Shown: in pieces, positions 8,935 to 16,821 of the stretch
Position numbering within the stretch: position 1 is the first letter of the stretch
How the letters are laid out: every line of letters begins with the position of its first letter
NCBI GenBank assembly: GCA_003443635.1
Contig: CP031964.1
Span: 186,001-250,000 of the forward strand
Length of the DNA stretch: 64,000 nt
From: Flavobacteriaceae bacterium
GTDB taxonomy: Bacteria > Bacteroidota > Bacteroidia > Flavobacteriales > Flavobacteriaceae
Reading direction: 5' to 3'
Notes under the pieces: generated by a model
Database searches by the model: none
The model's input: the letters and a program-made list of their open reading frames with translations, nothing else
What the model was told of the DNA's origin: nothing
Position numbers and translations under genes: made by a program

Positions 8935-9132
8935 ATGAAGCCAACAAAAGCTGCTAAAGAAGAAGCATTAAAACATCCAAATGGATATGTTTATGCAATT
9001 GATGAATCTTTTAGAGGATTAGAAGAAGTGCCTCCTCAGGCTATACAAGGAGCTTGGAAAGTAAATGAAAAAGGTATTATTATTGGAGATTTTATTCCTA
9101 ACCCAAATTATAAAGATTTAAAAAAATTATAA
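8935..9132 (+). CDS. Small conserved-looking protein, function unknown
   Basis: The 65-residue product contains HPNGYVYAIDESFRGLEEVP and GAWKVNEKGIIIGDFIPNPN. It has no signal peptide or membrane segment. The regular mix of strand-forming and Pro/Gly-containing segments, typical codon use and a clean start and stop support a real gene. It has the feel of a small Bacteroidota hypothetical protein, but I cannot name a family. It is the only plus-strand gene between 3.6 and 15 kb, and is flanked by the third repeat copy. Confidence 0.55.
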   Translation: MKPTKAAKEEALKHPNGYVYAIDESFRGLEEVPPQAIQGAWKVNEKGIIIGDFIPNPNYKDLKKL

Positions 9133-9151
9133 GCTTGTAAAAGTGTTTAAA

Positions 9152-9423
9152 TTATTTATTGTTAGTAAAATCCTTTTTAAAAAAATACTTAACTCCATTA
9201 ACTTCAACTAAAAAGAAAGTACTAGATTTAAAGTTTCTATAAAGCTGATAATAATCAGTGTAAAGACCATATTGATTATGAACAATATTATAAATCTCTT
9301 TGAGGTTTTTGCTAAAAGCTATAACTAAAACCTTCATATACAACAGTATATGATACTAATGTATGTTTGTGCATAGGTCTTTTATAACCTCCTTGAGCTC
9401 CCAAATTATTTGGTTTTAAATTA
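9152..9423 (-). repeat. Degenerate repeated short gene, copy 3 of 3
   Basis: The minus strand reads GAQGGYKRPMHKHTLVSYTV, then a 1-bp insertion relative to copy 1, then IAFSKNLKEIYNIVHNQYGL and TFFLVEVNGVKYFFKKD, ending KKDFTNNK and a stop. The 5' GTG used by copies 1 and 2 is TTG here. The frame is broken, so the copy is not expected to be expressed as one protein. It fills nearly the whole gap between the genes ending at 9132 and 9434. Confidence 0.6.
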
Positions 9424-9433
9424 ATAAAAAAAA

Positions 9434-10006
9434 TTAAGGGATAGACAAAAACAACCGATGATATAATATCCATTCCCCATCTACTTTTCGAAAGATACTG
9501 AGTTCTTGTCCACTTGAAACTATTTTTGAATAACTTTCAGTTCTCAGTATTACCCAATCTTTTGAACAGTTAAAAAATGGTTTAGATATCTTTAAAATAG
9601 TATTAGCATTTAAATAATTCGACTTTTTTTCATTTAAAAAAGCAGTTTCATTTTCTATCTTTTTGAATCTATTGTCCAACTTTGAAAAATCAATTTGCTC
9701 TTGCTCTCCAGTTAATTCACCATCTGCAATAGCAAAAAGATGCTTAAAATTGATGTTTTTAAGAAAAATAGCTTTATTAGGAAAATCTTTATCTATTGAT
9801 TTTATAGGATTCCACAAATCATCAAACACTTTTTCGTGTAATATATCTTCATAACCTTTGGGTAAAATAGGCATAAATTTATGATGTACCCCTAATTTTT
9901 CAATACTTCCACTTTTAAGTAGTACATCATTTATAAATTGATAAGTGTCTTGAGTATTTGATACATTACAACAAAAAATTAAAAATAAAGTGAGTATATT
10001 CTTCAT
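9434..10006 (-). CDS. Secreted protein, function unknown
   Basis: The 190-residue product starts with a signal peptide (MKNILTLFLIFCCNVSNTQ). Its end reads SKPFFNCSKDWVILRTESYS, then SGQELSIFRKVDGEWILYHR, a pattern of antiparallel strands seen in small secreted flavobacterial proteins. No catalytic residues stand out and no family is recognised. It lies 46 bp downstream of another secreted protein gene on the same strand, and both are downstream of the toxin-immunity pair, past a strong terminator. They may form a two-gene unit. Compartment after export is uncertain. Confidence 0.6.
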   Translation of the reverse strand: MKNILTLFLIFCCNVSNTQDTYQFINDVLLKSGSIEKLGVHHKFMPILPKGYEDILHEKVFDDLWNPIKSIDKDFPNKAIFLKNINFKHLFAIADGELTGEQEQIDFSKLDNRFKKIENETAFLNEKKSNYLNANTILKISKPFFNCSKDWVILRTESYSKIVSSGQELSIFRKVDGEWILYHRLFLSIP

Positions 10007-10052
10007 GATTTAATACAATTAATTGTATAAGGAATAGTAATCTCATCAATTA

Positions 10053-10751
10053 TTAGTTAGATTTAACAAAAGTATATTCTCTAAAATTATCATCAGGATA
10101 CTTTTTTCTATATTTTTTTAAATATAATGGATAGTATTTAGTTAATATTTCTTTACAATTAATAACAGGATTATAATTCAAGTTAATATCTTCCGTAACA
10201 TATAGCTCTAATAAATCATAAGGATTAGTTTCACTCTCTAAAATAACTTTAAAACAATTATAACCACTTATATTCTTTTTAATATTTCTAAATTCAGTAA
10301 TAATATTATAATTACAAGCATCCATTTTATACAATTTACTCGTTCTAGTTGTAAACCACAATGGTATAAATTCAGATACAGATAAATCTTCTCTGTTAAT
10401 CTTTTTTATTTCTGTTGTTGCTGGACCATAAAGAGTATCATTTTCAAAAACATTGTTAACAATATTATATTGAATATAGTGTTGTGGAGTTATTGTAAAA
10501 TGTATAAATCTTTTAAAATCAAAAGAAACTTCATGAGGTAACGGTGGTGGTGCATCAATATTTAATTTCTCTCCTTCCCACTGACCTCTTGGAAGTTTAC
10601 TATTTAAATTGTTAATCTCATCTGTATAATTTTTAGATACAAGTTGTCTTTCTTTAATAACAAAATTTATCATTGTATCAGTAAAGCTTTTTTCTTGACT
10701 AAAGCCTTTGATTATTATCAATAATGTAAAGATCAATATTATTTTCTTCAT
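10053..10751 (-). CDS. Secreted protein, function unknown, weakly GLPGLI-like
   Basis: The 232-residue product has a signal peptide ending near IIKGFSQ. The middle contains KKNISGYNCFKVILE followed by a strand and LLELYVTEDINLNYNPVI. This order recalls the GLPGLI family of exported Bacteroidota proteins (a GY-C-KA segment, then a Trp/Tyr-Tyr-Thr strand), but the GLPGLI sequence itself is absent. Pro-rich DAPPPLPHE lies near residue 67. Function unknown. It starts just downstream of the strong terminator at 10766-10799, so it is likely transcribed separately from the toxin genes. Confidence 0.55.
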   Translation of the reverse strand: MKKIILIFTLLIIIKGFSQEKSFTDTMINFVIKERQLVSKNYTDEINNLNSKLPRGQWEGEKLNIDAPPPLPHEVSFDFKRFIHFTITPQHYIQYNIVNNVFENDTLYGPATTEIKKINREDLSVSEFIPLWFTTRTSKLYKMDACNYNIITEFRNIKKNISGYNCFKVILESETNPYDLLELYVTEDINLNYNPVINCKEILTKYYPLYLKKYRKKYPDDNFREYTFVKSN

Positions 10752-10765
10752 TTATTTTTTATTAA

Positions 10766-10799
10766 AATGAGCCAGTATTATAAAAAATACTGGCTCATT
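10766..10799. terminator. Strong rho-independent terminator after the toxin-immunity genes
   Basis: A perfect 14-bp stem AATGAGCCAGTATT / AATACTGGCTCATT has a 6-nt loop. The hairpin carries TTTT on the minus-strand side and a T6 run on the plus side. It lies just past the stop of the gene at 10805. Confidence 0.8.
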
Positions 10800-10804
10800 A
10801 TTTT

Positions 10805-11254
10805 TTATAATTTTACAATCTCAGTTTTAAAATCTTCATAAATAGAAAATCCTATTGCTAATATTTCTTTTAGCTCCTTATAATTTTCAAATTGAGGTTT
10901 CAGAGCTTTACGATTATCTGGCAAGAACATTCTACGATAAGTAGAACTCCAAGGGCCTCCCAGTATCCATTTATCTTCACCCTTATTCAGTCCCCAAATA
11001 AACTCAACAAGCCCAAATTTTAAACTAATATTAAATGAAAATGAAAATGTATCAATTTGCTCTTTATAACCAAAGAAATTTTCTCGTTTATTATATTTAA
11101 AAGAATATCCAAAATCTTCTAATACTTTAAATACTTCATCATTAGAATATCTTTCAAAACTTTCTCCTTTACGATATTTCTCTGCAAATATTTCATATCT
11201 CGATGTAAAATCAATTTTTTCAAGAGCCTGTTTATTTTTAGGATGTAAATGCAT
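10805..11254 (-). CDS. Probable immunity protein for the adjacent toxin
   Basis: The 149-residue product has no signal peptide or membrane helix, so it is probably cytoplasmic. It is acidic/aromatic-rich (FGYSFKYNKRENFFGYKEQI, FIWGLNKGEDKWILGGPWSS). It begins 2 bp after the stop of the large toxin gene on the same strand, and the two end together at a strong terminator. A small soluble gene directly after a gene with a toxin-like C-terminus is the classical arrangement of polymorphic toxin immunity genes. Assignment rests on position; I do not recognise the family from sequence alone. The alternative is an unrelated small gene. Confidence 0.6.
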   Translation of the reverse strand: MHLHPKNKQALEKIDFTSRYEIFAEKYRKGESFERYSNDEVFKVLEDFGYSFKYNKRENFFGYKEQIDTFSFSFNISLKFGLVEFIWGLNKGEDKWILGGPWSSTYRRMFLPDNRKALKPQFENYKELKEILAIGFSIYEDFKTEIVKL

Positions 11255-11256
11255 AT

Positions 11257-13464
11257 TTATTCTGGTCTAAATCGTATAATTATATCATAGTTATCTCTAG
11301 CAAAGTCGATATAGCGTTGTATATCAAAAAAGTTTTGATTTGATGCTGGGATTTCTAAAATTTGTTGTCCAATCAAAAATTGCCCTCTTAATTCGCTATA
11401 TTTTAAAGATCGTATTTCTGTACCTGCAGGATATTTTTGGTGCATTTCTCTAAGATAATTCTCAAATGTTTCAAATCTTATATTTTCCAAATCTGTGGCT
11501 TTTCTAGAAATAATCTCCCCTGCTACATCATCATAACTATCCAATCGTTTACCATTAGCTAAATGAATTTCATGATAATCATACCATTCCAAGTTAACTG
11601 CTTTTTTATTGAAATCATTACCTCGTTTAAAAAAAGCTTTAACCTCTTCCCAGGTAAGTCGTCGACCCTTTTTAATGGAAAGATCTTCAACTTTCTCTGA
11701 CACTTCTATAATATCAGTATCTATAAAATTCCCACTTCTTATTAAATCGTCAATTAATGCTCGATTAGCAGTGCCATTTACTACAAAATTATAAAACTTT
11801 TGATATACTTCTTCTGTAATAGCGCGAACAGTCCTAATAACTGTTCTTGTACCATCTCCAATCTTTACAAGCACTTTCCATACTTGAGTATTCTCTGCAA
11901 TTCTACTTATTGGTCTTAATAACCCAGTTCCAGGTACAATTTCAAGAAGTAAAAATCCAGCTGATCTAACTCTACTCTGTTCTACGCCATCAAAATCTTT
12001 TCCGTCTATTAATATGACTATATCTTCAATAGGTGTAGCATATCGACCTGCTATTTTTACTCCTCTCCAAAAACCATTGAATAAAAACGATAAATCTGTA
12101 TCAGCATATGTAGGTTCTGGCAATCTATATTCATACCATCTTTGTGTATTATAACTATATATATAATTAAACCCATCTGTTGATACTTCAGAAGAAGCTA
12201 TGGTATTTAACTGTCTCTTATTCACTACTCTTTCAGTAGAAGATTGATAATATACCAGTCCATTTTCTAGAAGGTACATTCGTTCTCCTAACCTTGGAAC
12301 GAATGAATGTGTATATGCTAATGATGGTCTGTTAGGAATTGCTCCAGGGTCTAGAATCCAGCCTCCATCTTGAGCTCTTTCTGCATCAATACGCATTCTA
12401 GCTTCGGTTTTAGCTTCTAGATTTGGAGTTGAAAGACCAGTCGCATCTTCACTTTCAAGAAACTGATAAATGCTAGATGCTTCTTGAGGATTTAATTCTA
12501 AATAATTTAATGCCTCTGAATCATCTGAATCATTTATATCTAAGCCTAAAATAAGAGCCACATTAATTGCATAATTTAAAGGAGTAAGCCTGGTAATTAC
12601 TGGATCTCCATCTCCGCCGCCTGAAGGTCCTCCACCTCCAAAACCTACATCGCCATTATCATTATCGTATGGATCAGGATCACTACCTCCACTAATACCT
12701 CCACCTCCTGTGCTTCCATCTCCTCCTGATGGATCAGATCCATCATCCAAAACTGTAATTGCTTCTCCTTCTTCATTTGGACAAGGAACTTCTTCATCTC
12801 CTCTAGTTGTTATAACCCAACCTGTTAATGGACTTACTTCTGTAGTTACTTCATAGCAATAACCAGAGACAGGGTCTCTCTCTATAACTGATGATGCTAA
12901 AAGAGAATTTATATTAAAATCTTCAATTGATGTAAAACTTGGCTTTATATTTAAATCATTAAGTTCTTGATTTGATAGTGCTTCTTTTTGCTCTTCAGTT
13001 AAGTCATAACTTACAACATAAGCATCATATTCTCCTTCTTTATTTAAAGATAAAACTAGGTTCTCTATTAATGTTGTAGGTTCACTACTAAGTATCGAAA
13101 ATGTATAAGAGTGATATTCTCCTTGAGTGATATATGATACTTCATTTTTAAAGATCGTATAACTCTTCTCATTAAAGTTAAAGCCTATGTTTGCTACACT
13201 AACAGTATTATTAGCTGATTGAGTTTGAGAAGTTCTATTGTTTGAAGTAATATATGGAATAACATTCTCTAGTTCTTCTAAAATTATAGAATTAGAGTTT
13301 ATCTGATTTTCATTAAGTATCTCTACTTTAATATTACTAATTCCTGAGTTTTGCTCAGTTATAGATTCTTCTGGTATAAATAGTTCTGAGTCATCGTTTA
13401 CACAACTCGTAAAAAAAGTTAATAGAACTAATAAATAGGTTAATGGTTTAAATACGTGTTTCAT
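11257..13464 (-). CDS. Lipoprotein-anchored polymorphic toxin
   Basis: The 735-residue product has a lipobox FFTSC (Cys21). The N-terminal beta-rich region is followed by a Gly/Ser/Asp-rich linker at about 240-290. A pre-toxin-like segment around 460-520 reads GRYATPIEDIVILIDGKDFD and FLLLEIVPGTGLLRPISR. The last 100 residues (NGKRLDSYDDVAGEIISRKA, YPAGTEIRSLKYSELRGQ, GQQILEIPAS) match what I remember of a toxin domain found at the C-termini of Rhs and other polymorphic toxins in Gram-positive and other bacteria. Asp642, Glu650 and Lys655 could form a PD-(D/E)xK-like nuclease site, which is inference. It is probably exposed at the cell surface or released on contact. The small gene 2 bp downstream is the likely immunity gene. 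Confidence 0.7.
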   Translation of the reverse strand: MKHVFKPLTYLLVLLTFFTSCVNDDSELFIPEESITEQNSGISNIKVEILNENQINSNSIILEELENVIPYITSNNRTSQTQSANNTVSVANIGFNFNEKSYTIFKNEVSYITQGEYHSYTFSILSSEPTTLIENLVLSLNKEGEYDAYVVSYDLTEEQKEALSNQELNDLNIKPSFTSIEDFNINSLLASSVIERDPVSGYCYEVTTEVSPLTGWVITTRGDEEVPCPNEEGEAITVLDDGSDPSGGDGSTGGGGISGGSDPDPYDNDNGDVGFGGGGPSGGGDGDPVITRLTPLNYAINVALILGLDINDSDDSEALNYLELNPQEASSIYQFLESEDATGLSTPNLEAKTEARMRIDAERAQDGGWILDPGAIPNRPSLAYTHSFVPRLGERMYLLENGLVYYQSSTERVVNKRQLNTIASSEVSTDGFNYIYSYNTQRWYEYRLPEPTYADTDLSFLFNGFWRGVKIAGRYATPIEDIVILIDGKDFDGVEQSRVRSAGFLLLEIVPGTGLLRPISRIAENTQVWKVLVKIGDGTRTVIRTVRAITEEVYQKFYNFVVNGTANRALIDDLIRSGNFIDTDIIEVSEKVEDLSIKKGRRLTWEEVKAFFKRGNDFNKKAVNLEWYDYHEIHLANGKRLDSYDDVAGEIISRKATDLENIRFETFENYLREMHQKYPAGTEIRSLKYSELRGQFLIGQQILEIPASNQNFFDIQRYIDFARDNYDIIIRFRPE

Positions 13465-13527
13465 TTACATTTTTGTTTTTAAATTATGGATTAATATTAA
13501 ATACTAAAAAATGCTATTAAAACAGCT

Positions 13528-13573
13528 AATTAGGGAACTGCTACTTTTAAATTAGGGAGTTGTATTTTTTAAT
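13528..13573 (-). promoter_or_regulatory. Direct repeats with 22-bp period upstream of the toxin gene
   Basis: AATTAGGGA occurs at 13528 and 13550, within longer similar units (on the minus strand CAGTTCCCTAATT and CAACTCCCTAATT). The units lie 64-110 bp upstream of the toxin start at 13464. A two-turn direct repeat is the geometry used by LytTR-type regulators; the regulator is not identified. Nothing else was seen in the gap 13465-13784. Confidence 0.35.
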
Positions 13574-13784
13574 GAGTAAACATTATTCTTGCTAAAGGAA
13601 TAATCCTCATTATAAATACTGTATAAACTTATAGGATATATCTTAACTTTCAAACTCTAAAACCATAATATTATTTTATGAGAATTTTGCTTTTATTATA
13701 ACTTGCTGAATATAAACATATTCATTTTTTATTCTTTTTAAACTTTAACATTTATATCAGTAAGGTTTTTATTTTTTATAATTC

Positions 13785-14978
13785 TCAAAGCTTAATTTTT
13801 AAATTATGCATCTCGTCACTAATTCTCTTCTGTACTATCTTTCCATAGCTTTCTTGTGTAACTTTCATACTTGAATGTCCTAACATCTCACTTACGATTT
13901 CCATAGGCACATCATTATATAATAATACTGTACTAGCAAATGTTTTTCTAGCTATATGTGTTGTTAAATTCTTTTCTATTCCAACAATAGCAGCTATCTC
14001 TTTTAAATATGAGTTATACTTCTGGTTACTTATTCTAGGAAATACTAACTCATCTTCATTATTGTAAGTATCTATTATGTTCAATGCTTTAGGAAGTAAC
14101 GGTATAGATAACTCTTTAGATGTTTTCTCTCGTTTCATTTTAATCCATAAGTTGCCATCAAATCCTTTTATAATATTACTACGTTTTAAATCCATTAACT
14201 CTCTATAGGGAAGTCCTGTATAGCAACTAAACACAAATAAATCCTTTATAAATTGTAATCTTGATTGTTTAAACTCATAACCCTCTAGTGTTTCTAATTC
14301 TTCTGGAGTTAAAAACACAATTTCCTTATTAACTCGTTTAGCTTTATGAAGTATAAATGGATTCTTTTCTAAATAGTTTTCTGCTACTGCTACTTTAATT
14401 ACTTTTTTAAAACGTTGTAGCTTTTTATTAATAGTAATCTGCTTTAGTTTCTGGTTTACTTTATAAAAGTATTCTAGTTCTGTTAAGAAGTTAGCTTCTA
14501 GATTTTTTAGAGCATAATCATTGGTTTTATATTTCCATTTAATAAATGATTTCACATCATTTTTTATATAGTAAAACTTATTCCAAGTGACTTGCTTTAT
14601 ATCAATACCTATAAGTGTTTTAAGCTTGTTTAAGTAGCGTTCGAAGAACTCAACAACATTGTATTGTTTTTGTGTTTTCTCTCCTTTATATAAGCTATAA
14701 ACATCTTCTACATTAAAGCTCTCTTCTTTAATTTGGAGCATTAAAAAAGCCTTATTAATTTTAGTTTTAATAAGGCTTAGTTGTGTTTCTATAAGTTCTG
14801 CATCTGGTTCATCTGGTTTTATAGTTTGTTGTTTACTTAGCCAATTATTAGGGTTGATGAATAATCCTGTAGCAAAATGACGTCTTTCTTTATTATAAGT
14901 TAATCTACATCTTATAGGGCATTTCCCTTTTTTATTAAGCTTAGTCTTGCTTACAATAAATAGTATATTTAGTTTCAT
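13785..14978 (-). CDS. Tyrosine recombinase / integrase
   Basis: The 397-residue product has the layout of Bacteroidota mobile-element integrases: an N-terminal arm-binding domain (about 1-90; KGKCPIRCRLTYNKERRHFA), a SAM-like core-binding domain (about 105-205) and a catalytic domain (about 220-397). Catalytic residues are Arg259 (TGLPYRELMDL), His341 and Arg344 (HIARKTFAST), His368 (MLGHSS) and Tyr378 (QESYGKI), so the enzyme looks intact. It reads away from the tRNA-Asn gene, whose 3' end lies 193 bp upstream of its start codon. This is the usual position for an integrase that uses a tRNA 3' end as its attachment site. It is related to the gene fragment at 4984-5132. Confidence 0.95.
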   Translation of the reverse strand: MKLNILFIVSKTKLNKKGKCPIRCRLTYNKERRHFATGLFINPNNWLSKQQTIKPDEPDAELIETQLSLIKTKINKAFLMLQIKEESFNVEDVYSLYKGEKTQKQYNVVEFFERYLNKLKTLIGIDIKQVTWNKFYYIKNDVKSFIKWKYKTNDYALKNLEANFLTELEYFYKVNQKLKQITINKKLQRFKKVIKVAVAENYLEKNPFILHKAKRVNKEIVFLTPEELETLEGYEFKQSRLQFIKDLFVFSCYTGLPYRELMDLKRSNIIKGFDGNLWIKMKREKTSKELSIPLLPKALNIIDTYNNEDELVFPRISNQKYNSYLKEIAAIVGIEKNLTTHIARKTFASTVLLYNDVPMEIVSEMLGHSSMKVTQESYGKIVQKRISDEMHNLKIKL

Positions 14979-15058
14979 AATTTTTGATTTTTTAGATTTT
15001 GTTTTGAGGTACTTTTAATTTTCTGTAGGGTACTTATTAGGAACCTTTTCCATCAAAA

Positions 15059-15112
15059 AAAGTTGGCAAGTTGGCTTTTAATACAAAATGCAATTAGTGC
15101 ATATAATGCAGG
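15059..15112. promoter_or_regulatory. Repeat-rich segment between integrase and tRNA (possible att arm sites)
   Basis: An 8-bp tandem repeat AAGTTGGC AAGTTGGC begins near 15060. A group of TGCA words follows at 15089-15111, including the palindrome TGCATATAATGCA. The position between int and the tRNA 3' end suggests integrase or excisionase binding sites. This rests on position and repetition only. Confidence 0.3.
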
Positions 15113-15137
15113 TATATATAGGAAAGTATATCACAAC

Positions 15138-15166
15138 AAAAAAGTCTAACATTTCTGCTAGACTTT
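15138..15166 (-). terminator. Rho-independent terminator of tRNA-Asn
   Basis: The stem AAGTCTA / TAGACTT has a 10-nt loop. On the minus strand it is followed by a T run. It begins six bases after the tRNA 3' end. Confidence 0.75.
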
Positions 15167-15171
15167 GTTTG

Positions 15172-15245
15172 CTCCTCCTCTTGGGCTCGAACCAAGGACC
15201 CTCTGATTAACAGTCAGATGCTCTAACCAACTGAGCTAAGGAGGA
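15172..15245 (-). tRNA. tRNA-Asn (anticodon GTT)
   Basis: The 74-nt minus-strand sequence folds as a cloverleaf: acceptor arms TCCTCCT / AGGAGGA with discriminator G, D-stem GCTC/GAGC, anticodon stem TCTGA/TCAGA around loop CTGTTAA (anticodon GTT), and T-arm CTTGG TTCGAGC CCAAG. CCA is not encoded. Its 3' end faces the integrase gene. Confidence 0.97.
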
Positions 15246-15268
15246 CTGTTTTTTCGCGATTGCGAGCG

Positions 15269-15299
15269 CAAATATATATTATTTTATAGTTACTACAAA
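15269..15299 (-). promoter_or_regulatory. Promoter of tRNA-Asn
   Basis: On the minus strand TTTG, a 19-bp spacer and TATATTTG match the Bacteroidota -33 (TTTG) and -7 (TAnnTTTG) elements. The -7 box lies 24 bp before the tRNA 5' end. Confidence 0.75.
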
Positions 15300-15316
15300 C
15301 AAATAATTTAAAAATA

Positions 15317-16660
15317 TTATTTAAATATTGCTTTAAATATATCATTGCCATTAGCAAGTAATACCAGTGCTATTAAGATAAAGAATCCTGCCATTTGTGC
15401 ATACTCCATAAATTTATCTCCTGGTTTACGTCCAGATATCATTTCATATAGTAAAAACATAACATGTCCACCATCTAAAGCTGGAATTGGCAGTAAATTA
15501 AGAATCCCTAACATAATAGATAAAAAAGCTGTAAGGTTCCAAAAATCTGGCCAAGACCAACTATCTGGAAAAATATCAAAAATTGCTTTAAACCCACCAA
15601 CACCTTTATAAGCACCAGTACTTGGTGTAAATATTTTTCCTAATTGAGAAAAATATGATGCTACTTGATTTTTAAATTTTGTAATCCCTACACCAAAACT
15701 TTCTATAAAACCATATTCTTTTCGAGTAATCTTATAATACCCTAATTCATCAAATCGAGATGGGCTAGACGCTGGAAATATTCCCATTTTACCATCTTGG
15801 TTTATTTTTAATTCGCGTGTTATTGTTTCTGATCCTCTTAAAAAATTTGCTGATACTGTTTGATTTTTATAGCCCTGTAGACGAGAACCAACTTGGTCAA
15901 AATATTTTAATTCTTGGTCATTTACAGATAATAAAATATCGCCTTGTTTTAAATCTACTCCTTTATTTAATGAAGAATCTGGTATGTTTGAAACCATAAA
16001 AGGGATTCTTAATTTAAACAAGCCTGTATCTCTATCTGAAGATGATAATTGACCCAGAAAATCTTCTGGAAGTTTAATTTCTTGTTGAGAACCGTTTCTT
16101 TCAATTGTATAAACCTCAGCTTCAATTAAATATTTTCTAACATCAGAATCATTGTTAATTGGCTGTCCGTTAATAGCTAATATTTTATCGCCTGTTTTGA
16201 ATCCTAAATCTTTTAATAATTGATTTTCAACCCAATAACCATCTTTTAAACTATCACTCTTAATATCTGCATCTCCATAAGCAAACGATAAAAACACATA
16301 AATAAAATAGGCCAAAATAAAATTTACTGTAACTCCACCAAGCATTATAATTAAACGTTGCCATGCTGGCTTTGTACGAAATTCCCAGGGTTGTGGCGGC
16401 TGCGCCATTTGCTCTTTATCCATACTCTCATCTATCATTCCTGAAATCTTTACATAACCTCCCAAAGGTAACCACCCAATACCATAAACAGTATCTCCAA
16501 TTTTCTTTTTAAATAATGAGTATTTTACATCAAAAAAAAGGTAAAACTTTTCTACTCTGGTTTTAAATAATTTTGCTGGAATAAAATGCCCTAATTCATG
16601 TAAGACAATTAACAATGAAAGGCTCAATAAAAATTGAGAAATCTTAATAACAAACTCCAT
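15317..16660 (-). CDS. rseP: RseP-type intramembrane zinc metalloprotease
   Basis: The 447-residue site-2 protease has the metal-binding motif HELGH (His21, Glu22, His25) in its first transmembrane helix and the second motif LPIPALDGGH with Asp396 near the end. Two PDZ-like regions lie between about residues 145 and 320 (KTGDKILAINGQPINNDSDV; KQGDILLSVND). Family members cut membrane-spanning anti-sigma factors and leftover signal peptides in the inner membrane. Length and order are those of full RseP. It is transcribed toward the tRNA-Asn gene and starts the conserved chromosome to the right of the island. No sigma or anti-sigma gene is adjacent. Confidence 0.93.
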   Translation of the reverse strand: MEFVIKISQFLLSLSLLIVLHELGHFIPAKLFKTRVEKFYLFFDVKYSLFKKKIGDTVYGIGWLPLGGYVKISGMIDESMDKEQMAQPPQPWEFRTKPAWQRLIIMLGGVTVNFILAYFIYVFLSFAYGDADIKSDSLKDGYWVENQLLKDLGFKTGDKILAINGQPINNDSDVRKYLIEAEVYTIERNGSQQEIKLPEDFLGQLSSSDRDTGLFKLRIPFMVSNIPDSSLNKGVDLKQGDILLSVNDQELKYFDQVGSRLQGYKNQTVSANFLRGSETITRELKINQDGKMGIFPASSPSRFDELGYYKITRKEYGFIESFGVGITKFKNQVASYFSQLGKIFTPSTGAYKGVGGFKAIFDIFPDSWSWPDFWNLTAFLSIMLGILNLLPIPALDGGHVMFLLYEMISGRKPGDKFMEYAQMAGFFILIALVLLANGNDIFKAIFK

Positions 16661-16794
16661 ATATCGTGGATCAAATTTTTATAATCGCACAAAAGTAAAA
16701 CTTTAATGCTACATTAGAAAACTTAATAAATTCTCTTTCTGCTTTTAACAACGATTTATGAGCTTAAAAAATTTTACAACATTACATTTCGTTG

Positions 16795-16802
16795 TATTTT
16801 TG
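16795..16802 (+). promoter_or_regulatory. -7 box of the SCO gene
   Basis: TATTTTTG matches TAnnTTTG and lies 20 bp before the ATG at 16822. Confidence 0.5.
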
Positions 16803-16821
16803 CAAAATAACATCACTTTAA

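Noticed and set aside
15172..15190. Second copy of the tRNA-Asn 3' end as distal att site to the left
   Set aside because: Reading 1-15170 by eye I found no convincing second copy, so no attachment-site feature is claimed.
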